A DNA stretch of 57,749 bases from NCBI GenBank assembly GCA_002699025.1, contig PABA01000067.1, positions 1-57,749 on the forward strand, read 5' to 3'. Positions 8,612 through 17,217 of this stretch are shown here, in pieces. The DNA is from Sandaracinus sp. (lineage in GTDB: Bacteria > Myxococcota_A > Polyangia > Polyangiales > Houyiibacteriaceae). Under the pieces are notes generated by a model, which saw only the letters and a list, made by a program, of their open reading frames with translations, was not told the DNA's origin and did not search any database. Made by a program: the position numbers and the translations under genes. The first letter of the stretch is position 1. Each line of letters opens with the position of its first letter.

Positions 8612-10845
8612 GTGGAGCTGCCCTTCCTGCTCGAGCACGGCGAGCGCGTCCACCTCGCGCTCGTGGCCCTCGCCGCCGCCCTCGGCGCGCTCGGAGCGCG
8701 GCGCCGCCGCCTCCGCGCGCGCCACGCCCAGGCGCGCACGCAGCGGGGCGCGCTGGGCGAGGCGCAGGGGGTGCGCGAGGAAGGCCCGGCGACGCTGCGG
8801 GGACGGCTCCGCGGTGGCGAAGGGGAGGCGGCCGCCCACGACGACCCCCACACGGCGACGCGCGCCGAGCGCCTCGCGCTCGAGACGGAGGCCGGGCGCG
8901 TCGCGATCGACGGGGCGGTCCGGGTGGAGGTCGGCAGCGCGGAGCGCGTCGGCCACGAGGGCACGGCGCCACGGCGCTCGCTCCGCTTCGGCGACGAGGT
9001 CCTCGCCGCCGGCCAGCTCGAGCGACGGACGCGCGAAGCGGAGGGCTACCGCAGCGACGCGAGCGAGTGGGCGCTCGTCCCCGGCGGCGCGGGGGTCGTG
9101 CACCTCGCGGCCCTCACGACGCGGCGCACCTTCGTGCCCCTCCGGTGGCTCGTCGCGGCGCCCTCCTCGGCGCCATCTTCGGGTTCGGCGCGATGGCCGC
9201 CATCGGCTGGTCGGCCGCGTCCGTGCGCGCCGACGAGGAGGCCACGGAGCCGCCACGCGCCTGGACGTTCGCCGCGGCCATGGGGCCCTGGGCGCGCGAG
9301 GAGGCCCTCCGCGAGATGGAGTACTGGCTGCTCCGGCACCTCGAGGGCGACGAGGAGAACGCCGACGCCTACGTCGCGCTCCAGGCGCTCCGCGGGCTGC
9401 CGGGACACTACGCGCTGGGCGGCCTGGTGGAGAACGGTTACCTGGCGCGCGCCGAGGACGTGCTCGCCCGTTCGCCGGACGCGGAGCGGCACGACGTGGA
9501 GCGTGTGGCGCGGGCCTACGGAGCCACCGGCGACTTCGTCTCCGGGTCGCGGGTGATGGCGGCGCATCCGGAACGCATGGCCGAGGGGAGCTTCGCGCAG
9601 CCGGAGGTGCTGATGCACCTGCTCGCTGGCAACCTGCCGGCGGCGCGCCGCGCCCAGGAGCGCGAGGTGGACGAGGACGATCGGGCCTGCCTGGCGGCCT
9701 ACCTTCGGGCGCGCCTCGGGATCGACGCAGAGGAGGCGCAGGCGGAGCTGATGTCGCGGGTGGAGCGCGACGACGCCTGCCGGCTCCTCCACGCGGACCT
9801 CGCCGAAGGGGAGGCGCGGCTGGCGCGGCTCGGTCCGCTCGCCGGATCCGAAGAGGCCGACTACCCGTTGGACAACATGGCCCTGCTCCTCCGCGCCGAG
9901 GCCTGCGCGCAGTCCCCCGAGCGCTGGCGTGCCGGCGAGGCGATCACGGCACACGGAACGGACGCAGCGGACGGAACGGACGCGGCGGACGAAGGCGGGG
10001 AAGCCGGACGCGCGGGGGCGGGGTCGGACGGGGCGAACGGCGCGAACGAAGCCGACGCCGCGACCGAAGCCAGCGAGCCCGGCGACGCGGGCGGGGAGGC
10101 CGACCCCTGCGCCATCGAGGGGCTCCCGCGGCGGGGCGCCAGCGCGCTCGTCGACCCGCGTCACGGCTGGGGCTACGACGGCGTGCCGGCGCTGGCCGCC
10201 CGCGTCGCCCGCGCGCTCGAGGCGCGCGACCACCCGCGCGCGTGGCGGCTCGCGAGCGACGCCCACCAGCAGGTCGCGCTCTTCCGAGGCCTGACCATGG
10301 ACCTCGAGGGCGCGAAGGCGTCCATCGACGCGGCCCGCCACGCCCTCCGCGCGAGCGACGCACCGAGCACCGATCGACGCGACGAGCTGCGCGCCATGGA
10401 GCTCGCCGTGCAGGCGCTCGAGGGGGAGGTCGGCGCGGCGCGGCGCGCCGCCGAGGCGGAGGGGCTCGGACGGATCGTCGGCGCGCTCCGCGTGCTCGAC
10501 CCGAGCGTGGATCGGGACACGCTGGCGGCGGCGGGGCTCCTGGACGCGGACGCGGACACGCTGCTCCGAGGCGGGGAGGTCGAGCTGCCCTCGCCCCGGG
10601 ACGGGCTCCTGGCGCTCGTGCGGAGCGAGTCGATTCCGTCCTCGCTCTGGCGCTGGTTCCGCGAAGACCCGCGGCACCACGCGATGATGGACCCGCACTA
10701 CAACGTGAGCGAGCTCGCCCGGGAGCGCCTGCTCTGGCACGCGGCGGGGCAGCCGACCGACGGGCTCGAGCGCATGCTCGAGGCCTACCGGGTCGCGCTC
10801 TTCGCGGAGGACACGGCCCTGGCCCTGCAGGTCGCGAGCCGCTGA
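8612..10845 (+). CDS. GIDE-like/alpha-solenoid membrane protein, apparently frameshifted near 9160
   Basis: I read this as one gene in two frames. From GTG 8612 the first frame encodes a membrane helix (about residues 14-27) and a domain like the GIDE family: RAERLALETEAGRVAIDG, RSLRFGDEVLAAGQLERR, GYRSDASEWALVP. It loses protein character after RRTFVPLRWLVAA near 9160. At that point the -1 frame opens with ALLGAIFGFGAMAAIGW, the continuation of a membrane helix, and runs to 10845. The C-terminal part is helical with TPR-like repeats and a low-complexity Ala/Gly/Asp insert (about 9945-10105). The shift sits in GTCGCGGCGCCC, a likely place for a missing base. It could be a sequencing error, a true mutation, or less likely programmed frameshifting. 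Function unknown. Confidence 0.6.
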
Positions 10846-10867
10846 GAAGGCGCGGGCCCCGGAGGCG

Positions 10868-11474
10868 TCACTCGTCCGACCGCGCTGGGGGGAGCGGCGG
10901 GCGAAGCGGCGGGAAGAGCCGCGAGACGGCCAGGTCGACGGCCTCGAACGGAGGGATGGCCGCGCTCTCGTCGCCGTACACCCCCACGACGATCCAGTCC
11001 CCTTCGTCGCCGAGCCGATGCGCCTCGAGCAGACGCTGCTCGACGTCCACGATCCAGTAGTGCGCGACGCCGTGCGCCGCGTAGAGGCGGCGCTTCGTGA
11101 CGCGGTCGTGGCGCGCGTTGCTGGGCGAGAGGATCTCGCAGATCCAGTCCGGGACGACGTCGATGGGCCGGGCGTACCAGGGATCGGCGAGGCGCTCCCT
11201 TCGCCACCCGGACATGTCCGGCCGGAGGATGTCGTGCGGCCCGAAGCGGACGTCGACCTCCGGGAAGATCCACCAGCCGCCGGGGCCACCGCGGCCGTCG
11301 TCGTCCTGGAACGGGCCACCGATGAAGCGACCGAGCGCCCGCTGCGCGTTGCATTGGATCGGCAGCGGCGCCGGGCTCGTCACCACGGTCCCCGCGACGA
11401 CCGGCGCGGACGCCCTCGTCGAGGGCCCGCAGGTCCTCGTAGGTGGCGAGCTTCGCGGCGGGATCGGCGGCCAC
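10868..11474 (-). CDS. Uma2/DUF820 family protein with an apparent N-terminal frameshift
   Basis: The Uma2 (PD-(D/E)XK nuclease-like) fold is clear from 11386 downward: PEVDVRFGPHDILRPDMSGW, then VVPDWICEILSPSNARHDRVTKRRLYAAHGVAHYWIVDVEQ, with Asp, Glu and Lys in the expected places. The family's N-terminal phrase, here LATYEDLRALDEGVRA, is encoded from the GTG at 11474 in a different frame. It joins the body (PVVAGTVVTSPAPLP) only after a one-base shift near 11402. A TAGGCT box 6 nt upstream of 11474 supports that start. If the shift is real, translation could restart at GTG 11386 and give 172 aa. Cellular role of Uma2 proteins is not established. Confidence 0.75.
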
Positions 11475-11480
11475 GGGAGC

Positions 11481-11486
11481 AGCCTA
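11481..11486 (-). promoter_or_regulatory. -10 box TAGGCT abutting a start codon (leaderless type)
   Basis: TAGGCT on the minus strand, 6 nt (GCTCCC) before GTG 11474. It supports the long form of the Uma2 gene. Confidence 0.5.
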
Positions 11487-11524
11487 CCAACGTCCCGCGA
11501 GGCCAGCGAGGGCGCCCGCTCGCT

Positions 11525-12346
11525 TCAGGGCGCGCGGCAGTAGGTGATCTCCCAGACGCTCACGGTGCCGATGCACTCCTCGCCACCGGCGCAGCTCGGC
11601 GCGCCATCCGGACGACAGACCTGCCGGCAGCGGTTCACGTCCCCGCTCCGCACGCAGACCAGCCCCTCGGCGCAGCGCCCGGCGGCCCCGCCGCACTCCT
11701 CGCCGACGGCGCGCGGGCCGGCCTCGCGGCAGACGGTGATCGGCTCCTCCGTCTCGGGGTCGAAGGTCGGCGCGCAGCCGTCCGCCGGGTCGGCGCAGTC
11801 CTGCGCGTAGACGTCGCAGCGGGGCGGCGCCTCGCGGCAGACGCGCACGCAGCTCCCGCCGCTGAAGGCGCCCGAGCACTCCCAGCCGCTGGGGCAGGCG
11901 CCGACGCTCCCCTCGGGACAGAGCGGGTGGCAGCGGAGCCCGTCGCCGAAGTCGAGGCAGAGCAGGCCCGGCGCGCAGCTCGCCGCCGTGGTGCAGGCCT
12001 CGCCGAGGCCGAGCGGCTCGGCCTCGTGGTTGGTGCAGCGGAAGAAGTCGGTCTCGTCCGGGCGACAGGAGCGCCCCTCGGGGCAGGTCGCGGCGTCGAA
12101 GGGGTCGCAGTCGCCCTCGGGCTCGCAGAGAGGTCCGGCGTCGACCGGCGCGGCGGCGTCCTCGGCCGGGCCCGCGTCCGCAGGCGCGGGGCCGGCGTCG
12201 TCGTCGCTCGGCTCACCGGCATCCGCAGACGGCACGAAGGCGTCGACGCCGCCGGCGTCGCGGCGGCCGGTGGGATCGCCCCCGTCGTCGCCGGAGGCGG
12301 CGCAGGCGAGAAGCGAGAGTGAGGCGAGGAGAGCGAGCGCGCGCAC
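11525..12346 (-). CDS. Cysteine-rich lipoprotein
   Basis: 273 aa. A signal peptide ends at LSLLAC (lipobox Cys15), followed by an Asp/Ala/Gly/Pro-rich linker to about residue 72. The rest contains about 20 cysteines in recurring C-x(4-8)-C phrases such as CPEGRSC, EACTTAASCAPGLLCLDFG, LRCHPLCPEGSVGACPSGWEC, and EECGGAAGRCAEGLVC. Such proteins are abundant on myxobacterial surfaces and are probably disulfide-bonded. No enzyme or binding motif is recognised. GTG start at 12346. The molybdoenzyme gene lies 60 bp upstream on the same strand, so co-transcription is possible. Confidence 0.82.
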   Translation of the reverse strand: MRALALLASLSLLACAASGDDGGDPTGRRDAGGVDAFVPSADAGEPSDDDAGPAPADAGPAEDAAAPVDAGPLCEPEGDCDPFDAATCPEGRSCRPDETDFFRCTNHEAEPLGLGEACTTAASCAPGLLCLDFGDGLRCHPLCPEGSVGACPSGWECSGAFSGGSCVRVCREAPPRCDVYAQDCADPADGCAPTFDPETEEPITVCREAGPRAVGEECGGAAGRCAEGLVCVRSGDVNRCRQVCRPDGAPSCAGGEECIGTVSVWEITYCRAP

Positions 12347-12406
12347 GCCTCACGTTCCCGCGCGGGTGGACACGGCGCAAGCGCGTCGCGGCTCCCGCGC
12401 TCCGAA

Positions 12407-14545
12407 TCAGCCGACCGGCGCGAGCTCCACCCGGTGCGCGAGCATGATGGCCTGGCCGCTCACCGGCTCCATCACGCCGCCGGGGATCACGCGGTTCACG
12501 TTGCCGCCGCCGAGCGTCGCCGCGAAGGCGAGCCCGCTCCCCTCGTGGCCCCAGCCGTGGGGCACGGCGACGACGCCCCGCGCGACCTCGTCGCTCAGCC
12601 GCGCGGGCAGCCGGATGGCCCCCGCCTCGCTCGAGAGCTCGACGAGCGCGCCCTCCTCGATGCCCCGCGCGGCCGCGTCCTCCGGATGCACGATCGCCGC
12701 CGGCGCCGGCTCGGGGCGGAGCCGCGGCAGGTTGTGCATCCAGCTGTTGTGGGACTTCCGCTGGCGGCGCCCGATCAGCGCGAGCTTCCCGTCGCCGGCC
12801 TCCCCCTCGAGCCGGCGCGCGTGCGCCTCGAGGCGCGGGAGGTCGGCGAGGATGCGCGGCGCGTCGAGGTGCACGCGCCCGTCCTCGGTGAAGACCCGCT
12901 GGCCGAGGAAGGTCCCGGGCGCGTTCGGCTCGAGCAGCACGCCCTCGGGCTTCGCCTTCAGCTCGCCGAGCGTCGTCTGGCCGCCCCAGCGGAGCGCCAG
13001 CGCGAGGAGGTGGTCGGGCGTGAGCTCGAGCCCGAGCCGGCCGAGGAGCGCGTTCAGGCCCGGCACGAGCTGGCAGAGGGAGGCGCCGAGGGGCTTGGCT
13101 CCGCAGGCCCGGGCGAGGTCGCCGAAGATGCGCCACTCCTCCCGGCGCTCGTGCTTCGGCGGCAGCACCGCCGGCGTGTACTGGGCGTGCGGCGTCGGCT
13201 GCAGGACGGTCCAGCTCACGGGGAAGTCCGAGCGCTCGAGCATGTCCGTGGCCGGCAGGAGGTAGTCGGCGAAGCGCGCGGTCTCGTTCGGGTAGAGGTC
13301 GATGGAGACGAGCAGGTCGAGCTCGCCGAGGGCCGCCTCCATGGCCGCGCCGGGCGTCGAGTGGAGCGGGTTGCCGCAGCTCACGAAGAGGGCGCGGACG
13401 CGCTCCGGGTGGTCGACGGTGATCTCCTCGGGGAGCGCGGCGATGGGGAAGGCGCCGGCGACGCGGTGCCAGCCGCCCGCGAGCGTGCGGTGCTCGTCGG
13501 CCGTGCCGAGGCCGAGGACCTTCGCCATCGTGAAGGCGTCGAAGGCACCGCGCGGGACGAGCAGGCCGCCGGGCGCGTCGAGGTGGCCGGTGACGAGGTG
13601 GAGGCCCTGGAGGAGCCAGTAGGCGAGTGAGCCGAAGGGGCCCATGTTCACGCCCGTCGACATGTAGAGGCAGGCGCCCTTCGCGCGGAGGAAGGCCAGC
13701 GCGAGGGCGCGGCTCTGCTCGGCGGGGATGCCCGTGAGCGGCGCGCAGCGCTCGGGGGTCCAGGGGCGCGCGGCCTCGACGAGGGCGTCCGTGCCGCGGG
13801 CGACCGGCGCGAGGGCGGCGGCGTCCACGGCGCGCTCCTCGTGGGCGATCACGTGGAGCATGGCGAGGAGGAGGTAGACGTCCGTGCCGGGGCGGATCGG
13901 GAGGTGCTCGCCGACCTTGGCGGCGGTCTCCGTGCGGCGCGGGTCGACGATGACGACGCGGCCGCCGCGCGCCTCGATGGCCTGGAGGCGGCCGAGGGCG
14001 TTCGGCGCGTGGACCATGGACATCTGGCTGATCGCCGGGTTCGAGCCGAGGCAGACGAAGAGCTCGGTGCGCTCGAGGTCGGGCACCGGGTGGACGATGG
14101 AGAGGCCGTAGAGCTGCGTGGCGACGTCGAACTTCGGGTTGGCGTCGATGGAGTGGGAGGCGAAGTGGTTGGGGGAGCCGAGGGCCTCGAGGAAGGCGGC
14201 GGAGAAGAGGACGTTCTGGAAGCTGAAGAAGGTCGGGTTGCCGGCGTAGTGGGCGACGCAGCGGTCGCCGTGGGCGGCGCGGAGGGCGCGGACGCGGGCG
14301 CCGATCTCGCGGAGGGCCTGGGACCAGGAGATGCGCACGAAGGTGTCGCCGACGCGCTTCATCGGGTGGTTCAGGCGGTCCGGATCCTCGTGGAGGGCGC
14401 CGAGGGAGAGGCCCTTCACGCAAGCGTAGCCGCGGCTCACGGGGTGGTCGCGGTCGGCGCGGAGCTGGACGAGGCGCTCGCCCTCGGTGGTGGCGACGAG
14501 GCCGCAGTGGGCCTCGCAGATGCGGCAGAAGGTCCGGGTCTTCAC
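12407..14545 (-). CDS. Molybdopterin oxidoreductase, catalytic subunit
   Basis: 712 aa enzyme of the DMSO reductase superfamily (formate dehydrogenase/BisC-like). The N-terminus has the [4Fe-4S] motif Cys7-x2-Cys10-x3-Cys14-x27-Cys42 and the RGYACVKG loop. Next come ISWSQALREIG, GNPTFFSFQN, SHSIDANPKF in the region that supplies the Mo ligand, LFVCLGSNPAISQ, and VVIVDPRRTETA for cofactor binding. SCGNPLHSTPGA and a C-terminal molybdopterin-dinucleotide domain (NSWMHNLPRL, VPHGWGHEGSG, VNRVIPGGVMEPVSG) complete the fold. There is no Tat signal, so it is cytoplasmic. No electron-transfer subunit, FdhD or MobA gene is adjacent. The Mo ligand cannot be assigned with certainty; Ser is my best reading. 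GTG start with TACCCT 6 nt upstream. Confidence 0.88.
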   Translation of the reverse strand: MKTRTFCRICEAHCGLVATTEGERLVQLRADRDHPVSRGYACVKGLSLGALHEDPDRLNHPMKRVGDTFVRISWSQALREIGARVRALRAAHGDRCVAHYAGNPTFFSFQNVLFSAAFLEALGSPNHFASHSIDANPKFDVATQLYGLSIVHPVPDLERTELFVCLGSNPAISQMSMVHAPNALGRLQAIEARGGRVVIVDPRRTETAAKVGEHLPIRPGTDVYLLLAMLHVIAHEERAVDAAALAPVARGTDALVEAARPWTPERCAPLTGIPAEQSRALALAFLRAKGACLYMSTGVNMGPFGSLAYWLLQGLHLVTGHLDAPGGLLVPRGAFDAFTMAKVLGLGTADEHRTLAGGWHRVAGAFPIAALPEEITVDHPERVRALFVSCGNPLHSTPGAAMEAALGELDLLVSIDLYPNETARFADYLLPATDMLERSDFPVSWTVLQPTPHAQYTPAVLPPKHERREEWRIFGDLARACGAKPLGASLCQLVPGLNALLGRLGLELTPDHLLALALRWGGQTTLGELKAKPEGVLLEPNAPGTFLGQRVFTEDGRVHLDAPRILADLPRLEAHARRLEGEAGDGKLALIGRRQRKSHNSWMHNLPRLRPEPAPAAIVHPEDAAARGIEEGALVELSSEAGAIRLPARLSDEVARGVVAVPHGWGHEGSGLAFAATLGGGNVNRVIPGGVMEPVSGQAIMLAHRVELAPVG

Positions 14546-14551
14546 GGGGAC

Positions 14552-14557
14552 AGGGTA
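14552..14557 (-). promoter_or_regulatory. -10 box TACCCT abutting a start codon (leaderless type)
   Basis: TACCCT on the minus strand, 6 nt (GTCCCC) before GTG 14545. It fits TANNNT. Confidence 0.4.
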
Positions 14558-14658
14558 GCGGGGAGACGGCGACGGTGGGGGCGACGTCGAGGTGGACGGG
14601 TCTTCACGTGCTCCGTCCCGGGTACGGCGTGCCTCCGTACAGCGTGCCTCCGTCCCCC

Positions 14659-14710
14659 GTTCTCTGCGGACGTTCTCTGCGGACGTTCTCTGCGGACGTT
14701 CTCTGCGGAC
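14659..14710. repeat. 13-bp tandem repeat, 4 perfect copies
   Basis: GTTCTCTGCGGAC occurs at 14659, 14672, 14685 and 14698 without mismatch. Just upstream a different phrase, GCGTGCCTCCGT, occurs twice (about 14628-14654). The array lies in the 248-bp divergent spacer between the molybdoenzyme gene and the 161-aa gene. Confidence 0.92.
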
Positions 14711-14793
14711 GCGGTCTGGTCCGATGCGTGTAGGTGCGTGTGCGCAACGGGCGCCCCGAGCGGGCCGATGGGCGGCTCCGAAAGGAGGCGTGC

Positions 14794-15279
14794 ATGTACA
14801 CGCGAAAGGACGATTGGCGATTCGGGTGCTCGGGGTCGAGCATGGCGTGGGCGGCGGAGTGGTACGGGCGGCACGAGCCGGTGGTGGACCGCTGGCTGCA
14901 CGAGCTCGAGGCGGCGCAGGACCCGAGCTGGCCGGCCGCCGAGCACGCGGCCTTCTGCCTGGTCCACCATCGGGCGAGCGAGACGGATGGGCGCCCGGAC
15001 TGGGAGGCCTTCGACGTCACGGGCTTCCTCTTTCAGGACCTCCCGGAAGGGGGCACGGTCGGGCTGCAGGGGCCGGTCGAGGAGTTCTTCGACCACCTCG
15101 TCGAGATCTTCCGGCGCTTCGTCGAGGCCGATCTCGTCGACGCGGAGCGCGGCGAGGAGTGGCTCGCCGAGCTGACGGAAGCGCGGGAGGACTTCCTCGT
15201 CTTCTTCGACGAGGAGCGCCCCTGGGAGGAGCGGGAGGCGATCTGGCTCCGGCGCCTCGGCCGCGAGCGGGTGGCCTGA
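14794..15279 (+). CDS. Hypothetical acidic protein, 161 aa
   Basis: Not recognised. The start is well defined: ATG 14794 has AAAGGAGG at 14781-14788, the strongest Shine-Dalgarno in the window. The protein is soluble, aromatic-rich and acidic, with no signal peptide: WRFGCSGSSMAWAAEWYGRHEP, AAEHAAFCLVHHRASETDGRPDWEAFDV, then a helical half with FFDHLVEIFRRFVEADL and FLVFFDEERPWEEREAIWLRRL. A GC hairpin follows 9 bp after the stop, so it is probably monocistronic. Strong Shine-Dalgarno plus terminator suggests good expression. Confidence 0.75.
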   Translation: MYTRKDDWRFGCSGSSMAWAAEWYGRHEPVVDRWLHELEAAQDPSWPAAEHAAFCLVHHRASETDGRPDWEAFDVTGFLFQDLPEGGTVGLQGPVEEFFDHLVEIFRRFVEADLVDAERGEEWLAELTEAREDFLVFFDEERPWEEREAIWLRRLGRERVA

Positions 15280-15287
15280 CGAAACGA

Positions 15288-15319
15288 GACGGGGCGGGCC
15301 CGGCTGGGTCCGCCCCGTC
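15288..15319 (+). terminator. Hairpin terminator after the 161-aa gene
   Basis: GACGGGGCGG pairs with CCGCCCCGTC around a 12-nt loop, starting 9 nt after the stop. There is no U-tract, so termination may need a factor or be bidirectional with the converging MbnP-like gene. Confidence 0.6.
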
Positions 15320-15365
15320 ATGCGTCGGCCGTCGCGCTCGGTCGTCGCGCTCGGTCGTGGGCCGC

Positions 15366-16190
15366 TCAGGGGGTGCCGCGGCCGGCCCGGAACACGCTCT
15401 GCGCGCCCGCCCCGGCGCCGCCGAAGCCGAGGCCGAGGTTCTCGAACATCGGGCCGCAGTCCACGTCGCTCGGGGCGGACATGCAGCCGGGGGGCGTCTC
15501 CTCGACGTTGGCGAGGGTCGAGCCCTCCACGAGCGCGGCGAGGTCGAAGACGATGGCTTCGCGCGCCGGGTCGAGGGCGAGGTCGACGTCGACGACGTTC
15601 GGCGTCGCGCAGCTCGCGTTGCCCATCATGTCGCCCTCGCAGGCGGTGGAGCCGAGGTGGAGGCGCCAGCCCTCGAAGGCCGAGCTCTCGCCGTCGATGC
15701 GGATGAACTTGTAGCCGCCGAGCCAGTTCCAGAACATCGAGGTGAGGTTCAGCGGCGCGCCGGCGGTGGCGGCGTCGGCGTGGTTCATCTCCGCGGGGAC
15801 GCCCACCCGGAAGCGCACGCCCACGTACTCGCCGGCCGGCGCGGTGCCGGTGACGGTGGCGTTGAGGTCCGGGTTGCCCATGTCGCCGCAGCCGTCCTCG
15901 AAGTCGAGGAGCGCGACCGTGCCGTCCTGCCAGCGGCCGTCGTCGTCCATGGCGAGGGCGACCTCGTCGCCGTCGGCGGTCACGAGGCGGACGTCGTGGA
16001 CGTAGAAGCGGAGGTCCACGGGGGTGAGGTCGAGGCCCCCTTCGCCGAGGCCCGAGTAGGTCTGGCCGCACTCGAAGCCGGCGTCGCCGACGACGGCGGC
16101 GAAGGAGAGGGAGACGGGCTCCTCGTCGTCGCCGCCGCAGGCGAGCGCGAAGGGGAGCGCGAGGGCGAGGGGAAGGGCGTGACGCAGCAT
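15366..16190 (-). CDS. MbnP-like protein (metallo-mystery pair, AZL_007920/MXAN_0976 family)
   Basis: 274 aa with a lipoprotein-type signal peptide (LALPFALACGGDDEE). The mature part matches the four-Cys 'metallo-mystery pair' family, whose member MbnP binds copper: FECGQTYSGLG, VDLRFYVHDVRLV, RWQDGTVALLDFEDGCGD, GEYVGVRFRVGVPAEMNH, NLTSMFWNWLGGYKFIRIDGE, GWRLHLGSTACEGD, CATPNVVDVDL. In this family the partner is normally an adjacent di-haem MauG-like enzyme (MbnH/MXAN_0977). None is present in this window, so this copy is an orphan. The ATG at 16190 has TAGCTT 7 nt upstream. It is divergent from the CGTC-type outer-membrane gene at 16315, suggesting joint regulation. Confidence 0.85.
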   Translation of the reverse strand: MLRHALPLALALPFALACGGDDEEPVSLSFAAVVGDAGFECGQTYSGLGEGGLDLTPVDLRFYVHDVRLVTADGDEVALAMDDDGRWQDGTVALLDFEDGCGDMGNPDLNATVTGTAPAGEYVGVRFRVGVPAEMNHADAATAGAPLNLTSMFWNWLGGYKFIRIDGESSAFEGWRLHLGSTACEGDMMGNASCATPNVVDVDLALDPAREAIVFDLAALVEGSTLANVEETPPGCMSAPSDVDCGPMFENLGLGFGGAGAGAQSVFRAGRGTP

Positions 16191-16197
16191 GGGTCCC

Positions 16198-16203
16198 AAG
16201 CTA
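16198..16203 (-). promoter_or_regulatory. -10 box TAGCTT abutting a start codon (leaderless type)
   Basis: TAGCTT on the minus strand, 7 nt (GGGACCC) before ATG 16190. Confidence 0.45.
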
Positions 16204-16314
16204 GCGGGTTCGGCGGCGGGGCGGCACGCGGCAAAAGGTCGCAGCCCCGCGTGAGGGGCGACGCGACGATTTGCCGCATCGAGCGCGCGGCCGATCGCGC
16301 GAAGACTCCCCATC

Positions 16315-17217
16315 GTGCGCACCTCGCTCCGCGCGGGCCTCGCCCTCCTCGTGCTCGTCGCCGCCGCCCTCCCGGCCCGGCGGGCGCGCGCATGCGGCAC
16401 CTGCTCGGTCGGCGATCCGACGCTCACGGCCTTCGGCGCCGGCCTGCCCGCGCGCCATCGGGTGCGCGCCGTGGCCGCGCTCCGCACGCGCCGGGAGACC
16501 GTCACCGAGGGCGCCGCGCGCCTCGAGCTCCGCGAGCGCCGCCTCGAGCTCGGGCTCGCCTGGGCGCCGAGCGATCGCTGGGTGCTCTCGGCCCTGGTGC
16601 CGGTCGTCCACCAGCGCGTCACCTGGCCGAACCTCGCGGAGGAGCGCCGCTGGGGCCTCGGCGACGCGGCGCTCCAGGCGCGGGGCGTGCTCTGGCGCGA
16701 CCGCGGCTTCGCTCCGGCGCACGTGCTCTCGGGGCTGGTCGGCCTCGAGCTGCCCACGGCGTCCGACCTCGCCCGCGCGGAGCAGCTCGCGAGCGACGAC
16801 GCCCAGCCCGGCTCGCGGAGCTGGGACCCGACGGCCGGGCTCGCCTACGCCTTCTTCGGCGGCGCCTTCTCGCTCCAGTCGGCGGCGACGCTCCTCGTCC
16901 CCCTGAGCGAGGGCTTCGGCGGGCGGCGCCCGGGGCCGACGCTGCGCCTGCTCGCCCTCGGCCAGTGGCAGCCCCACGAGGTCATCGGCTTCCGCCTCGG
17001 CGCCACGGCGCGGGTCGACGGCCGCGACCGGGTGGACGGCGCCCGCGACGCGCAGAGCGGCGGCGCGCTCGTGAAGGGCACGGCCGGCCTGCTCCTCGCG
17101 CCCCACCCGCGCCTGCTCCTCGAGGCCCGCGCGAGCCTGCCCGTCTGGCAGGAGCGGCGCGGCGGCCACGAAGACGGCTTCGCCATGTTCCTCGGAGGCA
17201 TCCTTGAGCTCCACTGA
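16315..17217 (+). CDS. Predicted outer-membrane beta-barrel with N-terminal CGTC motif
   Basis: 300 aa. A signal peptide (about 1-25, ending LPARRARA) is followed directly by CGTCSVGDPTLTAFG, a CxxC at the mature N-terminus. The rest has alternating hydrophobic/polar strands typical of a barrel: RVRAVAALRTRRETV, RRLELGLAWAPSDRWVLSALVPVVHQRV, LGDAALQARGVLW, LSGLVGLELPT, DPTAGLAYAFFGGAFSLQSAATLLVPL, RLLALGQWQPHEVIGFRLGATARV, LLEARASLPVW. No enzymatic motif. It is divergent from the MbnP-like gene and overlaps the next gene by 14 bp, so a role with copper or cytochrome proteins is suggested only by context. Confidence 0.75.
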   Translation: MRTSLRAGLALLVLVAAALPARRARACGTCSVGDPTLTAFGAGLPARHRVRAVAALRTRRETVTEGAARLELRERRLELGLAWAPSDRWVLSALVPVVHQRVTWPNLAEERRWGLGDAALQARGVLWRDRGFAPAHVLSGLVGLELPTASDLARAEQLASDDAQPGSRSWDPTAGLAYAFFGGAFSLQSAATLLVPLSEGFGGRRPGPTLRLLALGQWQPHEVIGFRLGATARVDGRDRVDGARDAQSGGALVKGTAGLLLAPHPRLLLEARASLPVWQERRGGHEDGFAMFLGGILELH

